Shown here one piece after another: positions 23,285-36,245 of a stretch of 64,000 bases of DNA. A program made the position numbers and the translations under genes. The notes under the pieces are model-generated. The model saw only the letters and a program-made list of their open reading frames with translations. It did no database searches and was not told the origin of the DNA. Position 1 is the stretch's first letter. Each line of letters starts with the position of its first letter. The DNA comes from Macrostomum hystrix (taxonomy: Eukaryota > Platyhelminthes > Macrostomidae), in assembly GCA_950097015.1 (NCBI GenBank), contig CATNEN010000008.1:2046001-2110000 (forward strand). Reading direction: 5' to 3'.

Positions 23285-23385
23285 AATTGATTAATTGATT
23301 GGTTGATTGGTTCATTGATCGATTGATTGATTGGTTTATTGATTGATTAATTGATTGATTAATTGGTTTAATGAATAATTGATTA

Positions 23386-23418
<33 letters not shown>

Positions 23419-23547
23419 ATGAATGAATGAATATTGGTTGATTGATTGATAGATACATAGGTACATAGATACATAGATAGATAGATAGATTGATTGATAG
23501 ATTGATTGATTGAATGATTGAATGAATGAATATTGGTTGATTGATTA

Positions 23548-23582
<35 letters not shown>

Positions 23583-23688
23583 AATTGATTAATTGATTGG
23601 TTGATTGGCTCATTGATCGATTGATTGATTGGTTTATTGATTGTTTAATTGATTGATTAATTGGTTGATTGATTAATTGGTTGGTTGG

Positions 23689-23743
<55 letters not shown>

Positions 23744-23748
23744 ATTTT

Positions 23749-23779
<31 letters not shown>

Positions 23780-23780
23780 G

Positions 23781-23843
<63 letters not shown>

Positions 23844-23931
23844 GTTGATTGGTTGATTGATTGATTGATTGATTGGTTGGTTGATTGGTTGATTGATTGA
23901 TTGATTGATTGATTAAATGAATGAATATTGG

Positions 23932-23969
<38 letters not shown>

Positions 23970-24045
23970 AGTTGATTGATTGGTTGATTGGTTGGTTGGT
24001 TGGTCGGTTGGTTGGTTGGTAGGTTGGTTGAATGAATGAATGAAT
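23205..24045. repeat. TTGA tetranucleotide microsatellite, long and interrupted
   Basis: Runs of GATTGATTGATTGATTGATT interrupted by GGTT, AATT and GAATGAATGAATATTGG blocks. The last block recurs four times, indicating segmental duplication within the microsatellite. Confidence 0.95.
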
Positions 24046-24995
24046 ATTGGCTTATATGGATATATAGTTTAAATGGATAGATTGCATGCTTGCTTTTGTT
24101 GATTTATTGGTCGATTTCGGCTGATAGATTTTTATTGATCCGAATTTAGACAAATAAAGAGTTTTATGAAAACAAATTTTTTTGTTTGGTAAATTTTTAT
24201 TTTTTGTTTGATATTTTTATTGATTTACTTATTGATTGATCTCGCCCGATTGATTTATGTATGTTGATTTATAAGCACTTCATTGATTGATAGATGTGAC
24301 TCGTTTAATTGTTCTATCGATTAGTGCAAGTTTCGCCTAATTTGTTATAGTTATTTATTTATTTATTTATGTATTTTTATTGGTGATTGATTCTTATCGG
24401 TTGAGGTCGTTAGTTGATTGATCGACTGATACTATTTCATTGATTTAGAATGACAGTTTGATTGATTGATTGATTGATTTGTCGAGATGCTAAAAGAAGC
24501 ACCGTTTACTCAGACAGCCAATTTTATCTCAGCCATTAGCACGATGCCTAAAACCATCTGCTTCCCATTATCCCATTGCCTCTACCCGCCCCACTGACCC
24601 GTCCTCAGGCTGACCCCAAGAAAAGCGTTAACTTTGTTCATCAGCAATTTAACTCATTGATCTGCACCTCAGCCACAGACTCCATCAACACCAGGCCAGT
24701 GTGAGAGCTGGGGATGCCCGGCAACCCATTATAGGATATATATCCATTTGAGCGGATTATCCCAGAATAGTGGGGGTTGGCAAAGGGATAAAATAGTCAA
24801 GACAAATTCCCTAATTGATTTGTCAGCAATTTTTTTATCTGCTTTCACTCTTGCCAGGAAAACTGGCTGAGCCTGTAAAGGACTCGCTTTGATGAAGCCC
24901 AACTGCTTCTCGAAGACAAGCTAACAGCAAACTAACAAACTTTCTCTTTCTCGTCCATCCATCTGTTCCTAATCTGTCTTCTTCCTGCACCTCAA
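24046..24995. other. Unannotated intergenic spacer
   Basis: The 5' half still contains scattered ATTGATTGA words. The 3' half is unique. No gene recognised on either strand. Confidence 0.5.
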
Positions 24996-26695
24996 TTCCT
25001 CCCCCTCGATTTCTCCCCCTCAATTCCCCCCTCCATTCCTCCCCCTCAATTCCTCCCCTCAATTTCTCCCCCCCTCAATTCCTCCCCCCTCAATTCCCCC
25101 CTCAATTCCTCCCCCTCAATCTCTCCCCCTCAATTCCTCCCCCTTAATTCCTCCCCCTCAATTTCTCCCCCCTCAATTCCTCCCCCCTCAATTTCTCCCC
25201 CCTCAATTTCTCCCCCTCAACTCCTCCCCTTCAATTCCTCCTCCTCAATTACTCCCTTCAATTCCTCCCCCCTCAATTCCTCCCCCTCAATTTCTGCCCC
25301 CTCAATTCCCCCCCTCAATTCCTCCCCCTCAATTTCTCCCCCTCAACTCCTCCCCTTCAATTCCTCCTCCTCAATTCCTCCCTTCAATTTCTCCCCCCTC
25401 AATTGCTCCGCTTAATTCCGGTCCCTCAATTTCTCCCCTTAATTCCTCCCCTCAATTCCTCCCCTTAATTCCTCCCCTCAATTTCTCCCCCCTCAATTCC
25501 TCCCCTTAATTCCTCCCCTTAATTCCTCTCCCTCAATTCGTCCCCTCAATTTCTCTCCCCTCAATTCATCCGCTTAATTCCTGTCCCTCAATTTCTCTCC
25601 TTGATTCCTCGCCTCAATTTCTCCCCTCAATTTCCCCCCTCAATTCCCCCCTCCATTCCTCCCCCTCAATTCCTCCCCTCAATTTCTCCCCCCCCCTCAA
25701 TTCCTCCCCCCTCAATTCCCCCCTCAATTCCTCCCCCTCAATCTCTCCCCCTCAATTCCTCCCCCTTAATTCCTCCCCCTCAATTTCTCCCCCCTCAATT
25801 CCTCCCCCCTCAATTTCTCCCCCCTCAATTTCTCCCCCTCAACTCCTCCCCTTCAATTCCTCCTCCTCAATTACTCCCTTCAATTCCTCCCCCCTCAATT
25901 CCACCCCCTCAATTTCTGCCCCCTCAATTCCCCCCCTCAATTCCTCCCCCTCAATTTCTCCCCCCTCAATTCCTCCCCCTCAATTTCTCCCCCTCAATTC
26001 CTCCCCTTCAATTCCTCCTCCTCAATTCCTCCCTTCAATTTCTCCCCCCTCAATTGCTCCGCTTAATTCCGGTCCCTCAATTTCTCCCCTTAATTCCTCC
26101 CCTCAATTCCTCCCCTTAATTCCTCCCCTCAATTTCTCCCCCCTCAATTCCTCCCCTTAATTCCTCCCCTTAATTCCTCTCCCTCAATTCGTCCCCTCAA
26201 TTTCTCTCCCCTCAATTCATCCGCTTAATTCCTGTCCCTCAATTTCTCTCCTTGATTCCTCGCCTCAATTTCTTCCCTCAATTTCTCCCCCTCAATTCCT
26301 CCCCCTCAATTCCTCTCCCTCCATTCCTCTACCTCAATTCCTCCCCTCAATTTCTCCCCCCTCAATTCATCCGCTCAATTCCGGTCCCTCAATTTCTTCC
26401 CCTCAATTCCTCCCCCTCAATTCCTCTCCCTCCATTCCTCTCCCTCAATTCCTCCCCTCAATTTCTCCCCCCTCAATTCATCCACTCAATTCCGGTCCCT
26501 CAATTTCTCCCCCTCAATTCCTCCCCCTCAATTCCTCTCCCTCCATTCCTATCCCTCAATTCCTCCCCTCAATTTCTCCCCCCTCAATTCATCCGCTCAA
26601 TTCCGGTCCCTCAATTTCTCCCCTTAATTCCTCCCCTTAATTCCTCCCCTTAATTCCTCCCCTTAATTGCTCTCCCTCAATTCCCCCCCAATTCG
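24996..26695. repeat. CT-rich array of about 14-16 bp units with a higher-order duplication
   Basis: Units of the type CTCAATTCCTCCCC, pyrimidine-rich on the plus strand. A block of about 600 bp is present twice: CAATTCCCCCCTCCATTCCT starts at 25021 and again at 25641, and TTGATTCCTCGCCTCAATTT at 25601 and 26252. Confidence 0.92.
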
Positions 26696-27309
26696 TTTTC
26701 TCTAATCAGTTTCTTCATCCGTTTTTTTACTCTGTTTAAAAATTCAACACTGAACGCAAAGCTTTCACGAGAAGAAAATTTTAGTTTTTTTTCTTTATTT
26801 GGTGCTTTTTAATTTACAGAACGAAAATCAGAAAAAGGTGAGGTTAAGCAAGCAAACTGCATGAAACTGTACACAAGACGAGAAGCGCTTGAGTGAACAG
26901 AACTACGAAAAAAGCATGTGTTAAAGTCTATTTTAAATTGACTAACATAAAATAACAATAGCATGAGTTGATGCAATAAAGGGGAGAAGATTAAAACTAT
27001 TATTCGTGATTAAAAGTACAAATTTGGTCTAGTAATACAGTTAAACCGCGGACAATATTATAGCAAAACATAAAAATCAAACCAATGTAATAAAATCAGA
27101 CAAAGTATTAAAAAATCAACACATTCACGAAAAGAAACCTTTATTCTACCAATTATAATAATAGACTGCTTGGAGTTAGGAAAAGCAAATAACAATTTCC
27201 TGACATTGAGAACCGTTTTTTACTGAAATTGACAGCTCTTTGACAAACTCTATACTCAAGAAGAAAATTGATTGACAGTGAAAAAAACAATAACAATTCA
27301 AAAGCGTTA
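26696..27309. other. AT-rich spacer containing the probable M13 gene 3' end
   Basis: Unique sequence downstream (minus strand) of the M13 gene. A TTTATT at 27140-27145 reads AATAAA on the minus strand. No gene recognised. Confidence 0.5.
27140..27145 (-). terminator. Candidate polyadenylation signal of the M13 gene
   Basis: AATAAA on the minus strand, about 510 bases beyond the stop codon. If used, the 41-bp array at 27310-27620 would lie in the 3' UTR. Confidence 0.35.
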
Positions 27310-27620
27310 GGTAAGAGTTGTCAACGTTCTCATGGATGGCAGTGAGTAGTTTAGAGTTCTCATATCCTTCTCATGGATGGCATTGAGTAGGTTTGAGTTC
27401 TCATATCATTCTCATGGATGGCATTGAGTAGGTTAGAGTTCTCATATCATTCTCATGGATGGCAGTGAGTAGGTTAGAGTTCTCATATCATTCTCATGGA
27501 TGGCAGTGAGTAGGTTTGAGTTCTCATATCATTCTCATGGATGGCATTGAGTAGGTTTGAGTTCTCATATCATTCTCACGGATGGCATTGAGTAGGTTAG
27601 AGTTCTCATATCATTCTTAC
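27310..27620. repeat. 41-bp minisatellite just downstream of the M13 stop codon
   Basis: About seven units with the core TCATTCTCATGGATGGCATT, highly uniform. It ends 37 bp from the M13 stop codon, so it is likely 3' UTR. Confidence 0.95.
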
Positions 27621-27656
27621 AAAAGTTATCGTGTTATGTAATTAAACTAATGGTTT

Positions 27657-30559
27657 TCAGTCGCATTGGCTTGCCTCGCCCAAGAACTTGCAGGCGAAAC
27701 TGTAGGAAAACTCCGCCATTCGTGACAGCACTTGAGCCTGCTCGGACATCGCCGAGTTCTTCTCGCCTTCAGCGGCCGCCAGCCTACGGCAACCCAGCTG
27801 AGCGTTGGCGACGAAGAAGGCTTGGCCAACCGTCAGAATCCTGCCACCCGGCTGGTCTTTGACTTCAATCGTTGCCAAAGGATCAGCCATCTGACGGAAG
27901 GCCATTCGCGCGGCAATCTGTCGACGGTCGGGACATGCCGGACTCGCTGGGCGCCTCATCAGCAGCCGCTTAGCCGCCATGTAGCCCAGCCGGGCCAGCC
28001 GCACCTCCAGGATGTCGGAGTCCATCAGAGGCAGATGGAACATCGTCGGGAAGCTCAAGCTGAAACTGTCCCGCTTCTCGTCGCCCTCTTCGCCACCGTC
28101 GATCGTCGGCGCCTCGTACGGCGGACCCTGGCCGACTCCGGGCCAGCCGAGTTGAACGGCCATCCAGTAGGCTGATTGGCGAGCGAATCGTTTCGCGTCC
28201 AGCACCGCGATCAGGTAGGCGTCGGACTCGATGCCGCGGTCGGCGTCCATAATACGCAGCTTCTCGTAGGCGTTGATAAAGTGCAACTCCTTACTAAGGT
28301 AGGCCGGCCACACTTTCTCGGCTTCCTCTAAGCCAATTTTATTTGCGTCAGTCGTAGATTCTGTTAGATTTTCAAAATCGGCGATTTTCTCAACTAGTCG
28401 TCGATAGTTGATTGCGGCGATTGGCCCCGAATCGCCCAGTCGGGGATCTTTGACAAACGACTCGGCAACCAACTGGGGTAGCAGCTCATAGCCGATGGCT
28501 AGACAACGCTGGACAATGCTTGGATACGTTGGCGTCCTTGACAACAGAGCCGGCTGTTTTCTAATAAACGCAGGCATTGAACCGTCGAGTCTATTGAAGA
28601 ATTTAGTCAGATGCTGGGCAAACGGTTCCAGGCGGATGAGGGCGCTCACGAAACCGTAGGAAATCAGCACGTCCGAATCTAGGCGAGCTGCCAGACGAAG
28701 CAGGCGAGCCACGGCGCGTCGGCGACTCACCAGCAGGCCTCTATAGCGACCCTCCGGCCAGGCTGCACCGGGAGCAAGCAGGCCGTTTCTGAACCGCTCC
28801 CAACCGCCCTTGCTGTGGCCGAAGAGTTCGCGAGCCTCGGTGAAGCTCAGCGGCTCCGGTAGCCGACGATCGCCGGCGCTGTTGTCCGACGCTATGAGGC
28901 TGGCGTTACCATGGAAGTAGGCCACCTGGCGTGGAGAGTTTCACAAGATTAATGGCAATTTTATTCAAGCATGTGGGTTTTCCCTTCGAGTATAAGGGAT
29001 TTCCTTTCGAGTATAAGGGATTTCCTTTCGAGTATCTGGGATTTCCCTTCAAGTATCTGGGATTTCCCTTTTAAGTATCTGGGATTTCCCTTCGAGTATC
29101 TGGAATTTCCCTTCGAGTATCTGGAATTTCCCTTCGAGTCTCTGGGATTTCCCTTCGAATCTCGAGGATTTCGCTTGGAATCTCTAGGATTAACCTATGG
29201 GTCTCCGGGATTTAGTTTAAAGCCTCAAGGGTTTCTCTATAAGCTTCTGGGATCTCCCTACAAGCCTCTTGGATTTCCTTGTATGCTTCTGGGATTTCCT
29301 TGTAAGCTTCTGGGATTTCGTCTATGAGCTAGCTTCTGGGATTTACCTTCAAGACTCTGGCATTTTCCTGCAAGTCTCTTGGATTTCCTTTCGATTCTCT
29401 GGGTTTTCCCATCAAGCACCAACCTCTACTCTTGGATTTGGGATTTCACAGTCGTACTATTTTCTAAGATTATCCCATTAGTTTGAATCCGAAGCTAGAA
29501 ATCCCCTACCTGCGTTGCAATCAAATGCGGCATTCCTTTGCCAAATAGGCTGAACACCGACTTCACCAGCTCCACCACCCGGCTGTGCTCGGCGTCAGCT
29601 GGAATCGGCGACATCGCCGGCTGAAGAATCCACGGCAGCTGATGCTCCACGCCGGCATCCGTTCTCGGCGAAGTCGGCAGCTGTACGTCTAGTACAATGG
29701 GCATGCCGTGGACCGCGAACTGAGCCAGAGCCTCCTCGTAGCTGAACTTGTCGTCCCAGGTGACGGAGCGCTGGCCCAGGATGCTGATCGGAGTGAACCT
29801 GCCAGCGTCCTCGGAGAATAATCTCCGAAGCGTGTCCATGGAGAAGTTGGCACCGGCTGCGGCGCAGAGGCGGGTCAGATTCGACAGCGCCGAAGTCCAG
29901 GAGCTGCTAGCCGACCGGCCAGCCAGCAGGCGGTCTTCGAGCAGCTCGGCGATGCGCCGGTTCCGGTCTCCAGCCACCGAGCGCACAGTCTCGCGCCATC
30001 GCAGCGGGGCAGTCCTGGCGAAGTCTCCGCATGCGAAGCGCTCGAAGCTGTCGCAGGCATTCGCAGTTCGGTCGGCCAGTCTAGCCCAGTCGTTGCCAAC
30101 GCCGATGAAGCAGGACTTCGTTGAAGAACCAGGCGACTGGCCGGCGACTTGAGCGCGAGCGAACGACGACGAAGCTGAATGCCAGACCCCGGCGCCGCCA
30201 GTCGCTGACTGCAGGTACAGGAAGGCCATGACTCCGAAGCCAGCCACAAAGCAGCACAGGAGAATGCCCAGAATGGTCGATGCGATGGAGCATCTGGTTC
30301 CCATGGCAACCGTCGGATGCCCGTCGTCCACGTCGGCTTCGCTGCTTCCGCTTTCGACTCGAAGTTTTCCGTTGCCGCCGCCGCTGCCGCCGCCGTTCGC
30401 CGAGCTGGTGTTGTTGTTGTTCCTGCCGTTGCTGGACCCGGGCGGCGAGGACGTGGCCGTTGATTCAACCAGCAGCTTCTCGGAGGCTTCCTCATCTTCG
30501 GGAGTCAGCGGCTGCTGCTGCATTTTAGACGGCGTCAGAGCGGAAGAAGCTTCATTCAT
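27657..30559 (-). CDS. M13 (neprilysin/ECE) family type II membrane protein lacking the zinc-binding core
   Basis: Two exons on the minus strand, 30559-29510 and 28925-27657, join in phase 0 at CAG|GTAG and an upstream CAG acceptor, giving 772 residues. A Ser/Asn/Gly-rich cytoplasmic segment is followed by a transmembrane anchor (about 91-116). The M13 ectodomain opens with CDSFERFACGDF (169-180), the family's Cys-x-x-Phe/Tyr...ACG signature. The C-terminal part keeps the AFFVANAQLGC motif (719-729) and the final Cys. Active M13 enzymes carry HExxH and ExxxD between these. Here the corresponding stretch, around LARLGYMAAKRLLM (660-673), has neither, and about 50 residues are absent. The deletion lies inside one continuous exon, so a missed exon cannot explain it. 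The protein is inferred to be a non-catalytic surface or secreted ectodomain. Potential N-glycosylation sites such as NLT and NFS occur. ATG 30557-30559 is the first in frame before the acidic N-terminus. Confidence 0.85.
28975..29420. repeat. 21-bp repeat in the M13 intron
   Basis: TCTGGGATTTCCCTTCGAGT units with progressive decay to the right. The only intron of the gene (28926-29509) consists mostly of this array. Confidence 0.92.
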
Positions 30560-30960
30560 TTTAGAAAACTATAATTTATTTTTTAAACGATATTCGCTCG
30601 CACAGATTAATTGGTGTAGTCAGTTTCGTCTGAAGCGAAACACTTTTATGCCAATGCAAACGTCGTCTCATTGGTCCTTGCCAAGTCCTGGCCAATGGGA
30701 GAGAGCTTCCGTGTCTCAGGAAATCAGACACTGGACTGGGAGACCGGCTCCTCCCACAGCCAGGCATGGAGGGGGTCAGCAGTTCCCAACCCGTCCGATA
30801 GTCGGTCTCAGATTTCTTAGCTCCCATTTCGTAGATAATTCTGTTAAGCTTGGTCCCACCCGAGTGGCACGATCCGCACACATCCCTGATGGTGGTGGGT
30901 GGGTATTGCGCAATCCTAGAATCCCATGCTGAGCCAACTGGCTATTGGTCTCGTGAGAAT
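30560..30960 (-). promoter_or_regulatory. Probable upstream/promoter region of the M13 gene
   Basis: Unique sequence upstream of the start codon. CCAAT-box-like words occur in gene orientation (ATTGGT on plus at 30610, 30670 and 30944) and once in the opposite orientation (30692). No TATA box is evident. Assignment rests on position and these short motifs. Confidence 0.25.
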
Positions 30961-32199
30961 CGAGGGAAGTGACTAAAAAAATAAGAGAACTTTTTTGCTG
31001 TCACCACTTTCACTGCAAAAAAAATCGACAGTCGTGTGGAAAAAATTGAAGTCAACAATTTTAAAAAGGTTTTCAGTGTTTTCATCCGCAGCCTCCTGTC
31101 GCCAAATAGGGAGATTCCCCCCCACTCATACTTATGTCCAAAGTATGCTTAACATTTCATCTATCTGTCGACATATGATACGATCATCCTTGTGTTCTGG
31201 CTTCAATCTTTAAGGCTCGCGCCCTCATTAGCATGCCAAATGGAACGAAGATAAGAATGATTCAACTGTTTAATGGTGTGACTCGAAACACTGCATCGAA
31301 AATTTGTAACAAAGACTTGCTTGTATAGAATCCGAGCTGTGAAGGGGTTTGCACAACAGCCTGTCCGTGACTAGACCCTATTTATCGAGTTAGAAAGACC
31401 CGAACAGATAAGAGGCTTCTCGGCTCCTTTCTCACTTTCTTAAATAGTTAGTGCTCAAATTTGTGCTCACACAGTCGGACGGGCGAACTGTTGAGGTGCC
31501 CGTTTTGTCACGAACAAAGCCTTCCCGTGTAAGTGAGGGGAATTAACGGAGGAAGGACCCGTGTTGGCATATATCCTATTTCAGTATTTGCGTATTTAAT
31601 AGTGAATTCTTATTTGCCCACCGACTGGGGGCTTGCATTTTCAGTTTTTTAGTTGCTACGGGGCAGGATTCGGATATAAGAAATCTGGGTTATGAACCAG
31701 CCATGTACAGTAGTAGCAGGCAACTGATGTGAGTAACGACATCGTTACCTGACACATCCCTCCCTTCCGGGCGCCTCATGCCTTATGAATTTCCTATTTT
31801 TTCTCAAATCACACTAATTTGACATGTTCCATGTGTATTAGTTTTTTCCCCGGAGTGGGATTTTGAAACCCCGCAATTTTGGCCGCCACTCGGATGCCTT
31901 ATGCCGCTGCAATTATCTGAGTGTTATTTCGACTCTGAAGTATTGCGATGGGAGTTTTAAAAATATGGGATAATTTATTAGAATGAAGTCTGTCAGGCTA
32001 TTTTAGAAAAATAATAATGAGTTTCTAATGCTAAGCCAAATCCTGATTGAGACAATGGGATACCTGAATGGGAAATCACAAGTGGGCGAAATTTTTATCG
32101 CGAGTCAGTCAATTATCGACCCACTTCAGAGGCGATGAGCAGTTTTATGACTAAAATGTCATTATTATTTTTGTGATAAGGTGAACTAGTGATAAGGTG
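30961..32199. other. Unannotated intergenic region
   Basis: No gene recognised. It contains a short perfect palindrome, GTAACGA-CA-TCGTTAC, at 31733-31748 and otherwise unique sequence. Confidence 0.5.
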
Positions 32200-32485
<286 letters not shown>

Positions 32486-33849
32486 TAGTATTACTAATGA
32501 CATCAAAGCAGCCAACTACAAAATCTCATCTAGCTATTGAATTACATCCAAGCCTACGCACATTGCATTAAGTGTCAGTCAATTTGTCTCCGAAATGCAA
32601 TCAGGTCGTGTATGTTGCAGTTGTTACTCCGGTGAGCTGGCGATGACGGGTGCCAAGTAATTTTCTCACGGGCTCATCAAGCAAGCGGAGGTGGGGTGGC
32701 TGTGCCAGCCCTGGGGTCGTCTCAAGTGGATAGTCAATGGGATCTTCCACTACTACTGCGCTAACTGCGCCCCGTACCGCTCCAAGGGATTTGACTTCGT
32801 TACGATGACGCAATAACCTAACCCAGGGCCTTGTCATGGAGGCGCCCCTAGGATCCGCTGATGAGCTCGGACACAAGTGCTCAAGCTAGAAATAATAATG
32901 AATATCGCATTGCTTTTGTCTGCATTGCAAGCCCTCCCTGCTCATACTGTCTCAAAACCAGACTCAGAGGCTAGCCAAGTGACTGATGCAATTATTATCT
33001 AGCTATATACTGTTCGTTTCTCGAGCTTGCCCGCGGCGGCCGACGAATCCTGTGACGAAGGCTGAAGGAGATTTGGGAAACTTGTGAAGCCGGGTTCAGC
33101 ACAATTAGTCGGCTGTCATTGGACCTCTCCCTAGTCAAAAGTTTTTCCCATTGTCTGCCTGTCAAAAACTGTTCAACATCCGTTTGAAATAATGGAGACA
33201 GGTGTATCATTATCTTCTTTTAGTAGCAATAGCCATGTTTTAGTCTCTCGGATTACATCAGAAGTTGTCAGGGCTTGAGTTGACATGGGATATCACTATA
33301 GGCAAGTTGATTTTAAAGTTTTTAATCCCAATTCCTGATGGCTGAAATAACAGCGCACACTAAACTCATATGATATTTTACTTAAAATTTTCTTTAATAC
33401 GAGAAAAGCTACCCATCTATCTACTAGCTACCCATCTATCTACACCTACCCATCTCACCACTGCGAACTGGGAGAAAAGAATGAGAAGTGTCTCGTGAGA
33501 GGATAGAAAATATTCTATACTAAAAAATATCCCTTTCCTGTCAGTTCTGTCAGTCCAAGTGGATCAGTTTTTTTTGGGAGCTGGGAAGACTTCAACTGAC
33601 AAAGCGGATGAATTGTTAAATCAGTTGGAGAGCCTTCGATGTGTGAAGTGTATCCTTCTGTAGTGCCAGGTTTAAGAAAGCCCAGCTATTTATAAGCGGC
33701 GGTGTATTCTTCTGAAGTTCCATCAGAAGCTGCTACTGAATAGCGAGATGCGACGCTTAGGTACTGGGGTTGATTGGGAGTGAGTTAAAGATAATTATAA
33801 TAAGGGGAGAATTTTACTTCATTTGAGGTTAGATCTTAGAGAGATAAAA
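32486..33849. other. Unannotated intergenic region with a GC-rich island
   Basis: About 32620-32885 is clearly more GC-rich than its surroundings and has a 91-codon open frame on the minus strand, with no recognisable domain. The rest is AT-rich unique sequence. The island could be a decayed mobile element, an exon of an unrecognised gene or an RNA; nothing in the sequence decides. Confidence 0.4.
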
Positions 33850-34250
33850 GATCGGAGATAAGAGACGAGAGATGAGGGATGGGAAATCGGAGATAGGAAA
33901 TTGGAGATATGAGATTGGAGATTGGAGATGGAAGATGGGATATAGGAGATGAGAGATGGGAGATGGGAGATGGGAGATTGGAGATGGGAGATTAGAGATG
34001 GGAGATGGGAGATTGGAGATGGAAGATGGGAGATGGGAGATGATAGATGGGAGATGAGAGATGGGAGATGGGAGATAAGAGATGGGAGATAGGAGATGAG
34101 AGATGGGAGATGGGAGATGGGAGATGGAAGGTGAGAGATGGGAAATTGTAGATAGGAAATGTGAGATAGGAGATGTGGGATGGGAGATGGGAGATGGGAG
34201 ATGGGAGATGGGAGATGGGAGATGAGAGATGGGAGATACGAGAGAAAAAA
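33850..34250. repeat. 7-bp array (GGGAGAT)n
   Basis: GAGATGGGAGATGGGAGATG runs with substitutions. Purine-rich on the plus strand. Confidence 0.95.
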
Positions 34251-35050
34251 TAATATGAGAATGGAGAGGGAGTTTCTCAGATAGTAGAGTTAAAGGTGAG
34301 ATTTAGGCGAGAAGCAAACCCTCAGCTAGGTCTTACTACGAGTTGTTCAGTAAAAAATGAAAAAATATGCACAAATTTGACATCGTTAAGAATCCTAGTA
34401 CTCATCACTGCTAGCCTCAATTCTCTGTCCTTCAATTCGTTAATCCCAGAGGATCGATAATGCAAATCCAGCCGGGAATTATTGATTTTCTCTTACGTAG
34501 AAAAACTTAGAGGCTTTCAAAGAGCAAACAAACAAAAACTAACCACCCGCCCTAAAAGAAGTTTTTGCCCTGGGATCAATCTAGTTTTGTTCAAGTAAGT
34601 CTTGATCCTAAGTCCTAAATGCTGGCATTGATTTTTTCAATCCCCTACCTCTACGCTGGGATCAGAGTCAGCAATTGGGGATCTTGGAATAGATTTGCGA
34701 TGAGCTAGATCTGCGTGTTACCGACAATCTTCTTCCTTTTCTCGAAGTTCCTTTCAGGTCGGAGGAAGTTAAAATCCTATAGAGAGGATTTCTGCCTGAA
34801 GGCATCAAGAGTAAATAGAGGTCACCTGGGGATCACGATGCGGGATGGGTTCCAGGAAAATCTCCTTGTTGCTCCGGGGGGGCGCTCCGATTCGAAGTAA
34901 TTCCTTACACACCAATTTCTCATTGCCACGATATTAGGATAATTATCTAAGCACACTATTTTTCTAAGAAACCAATGAAGGAAACTAAAAAGATTAATTA
35001 TACTTTTTCTCCTAAGATAATGATCAGTCTCAACACGCTATCTTCCTACC
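34251..35050. other. Unannotated intergenic region
   Basis: Unique AT-rich sequence. Small open frames show no recognised domain. Confidence 0.5.
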
Positions 35051-35560
35051 TGTAGTTTGTCTCAATTCCATAATCTCTTATAATCTCACGTGTCTCAATT
35101 CCATAATCTCTTATAATCTCATGTGTCTCTATTCCATAATCTCAATCTAATCTCATGTGTCTCTATTCCATAATATCCTCTAATCTCATGTGTCTCTATT
35201 CCATAATCTTACTCTAATCTAATTTGTCTCTATTCTATAATCTCACTCTAATCTAATTTGTCTCTATTCCATAATCTCACTCTAATCTAATTTGTCTCTA
35301 TTCCATAATCTCACTCTAATCTAATTTGTCTCTATTCCATAATCTCACTCTAATCTAATTTGTCTCTATTCCATAATCTCAATCTAATCTCATGTGTCTC
35401 TACTACAGTATATCATTCTAATCTGAATTGTCTCTATTCCATAATCCATATTTAATCTCACGTATATCCATTTCATAATCTCTCTCCAATCTCAAAAGTC
35501 TCTACTTCAAAGTCTAACTCTAATCTCATGTGTCTCTATTCTATAATCTCTCTTATGTAC
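35051..35560. repeat. 34-bp minisatellite
   Basis: Units with the core CTCTATTCCATAATCTCACT followed by CTAATCTAATTTGT. The central copies are nearly identical and the flanks diverge. Confidence 0.95.
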
Positions 35561-36245
35561 CTATAATTAGAGTCTTTGTGCTAGTCTAGTTCCTAGTTTC
35601 ATACAATATTTCAACTCGGATAGGCCATAAATTACAAAAAAACCAGTGACCTGATGGGTTGGCCGTCTTCAATTAGCATTGCGAATGATTGACACAGTCA
35701 AGTGTTGAGATTGAGATCAAGCATTGAGAGAGGCTGGGAAAGTGAAAATGAGCAACTGACTGTATATGGAATAGCCATGACTGGCTAAGATATGAAGGAG
35801 CAACTGCTCTTGACTCTGAAGTAGCCAGTCTGCGAGGGTCGCGAGGTCATTGGGATCTCTCTAGCCTTCTCAAAATCTGAGGATTCTATCCGTCCAGCTG
35901 CCTTCATCTTCATATAGGCCTCAAGTCCTGCTGATGCTGACAGGGTAAAGTGGGCCGGGGCGGGTCATGGGATTCTAAGAAATAGAATGCCACCCAAGCA
36001 TTTTCTATGACTCAATTCCGCTGTGGCCTACTACAATAAACACTAAAATAAATTGCAGTAGCCACACTCATGCGCTCTGCATCCGAATAATCTAAGGCGA
36101 TCGGTCGAATGATTTTTTACTAAATACCCTTGCCTCAACAAGGTGTCCGCTTTAACTGTCACATTTTCTTCACAGCAATCAGTGCCCCTTGCGGCTGATT
36201 GAGCACTGCAATTAGCTGCTTTCTCTGATCAGAGGTGCAGAGACT
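35561..36245. other. Unannotated intergenic region
   Basis: Unique sequence with no recognised gene on either strand. Confidence 0.5.

Noticed and set aside
31405..31440. GCTTCTCGGC resembling the start of U2 snRNA
   Set aside because: The match stops after about ten bases. The following conserved U2 sequence and branch-point-binding region are absent.
32850..32885. CTGATGAG word suggesting a hammerhead ribozyme
   Set aside because: The second half of the catalytic core (GAAA) and the closing stems could not be found.
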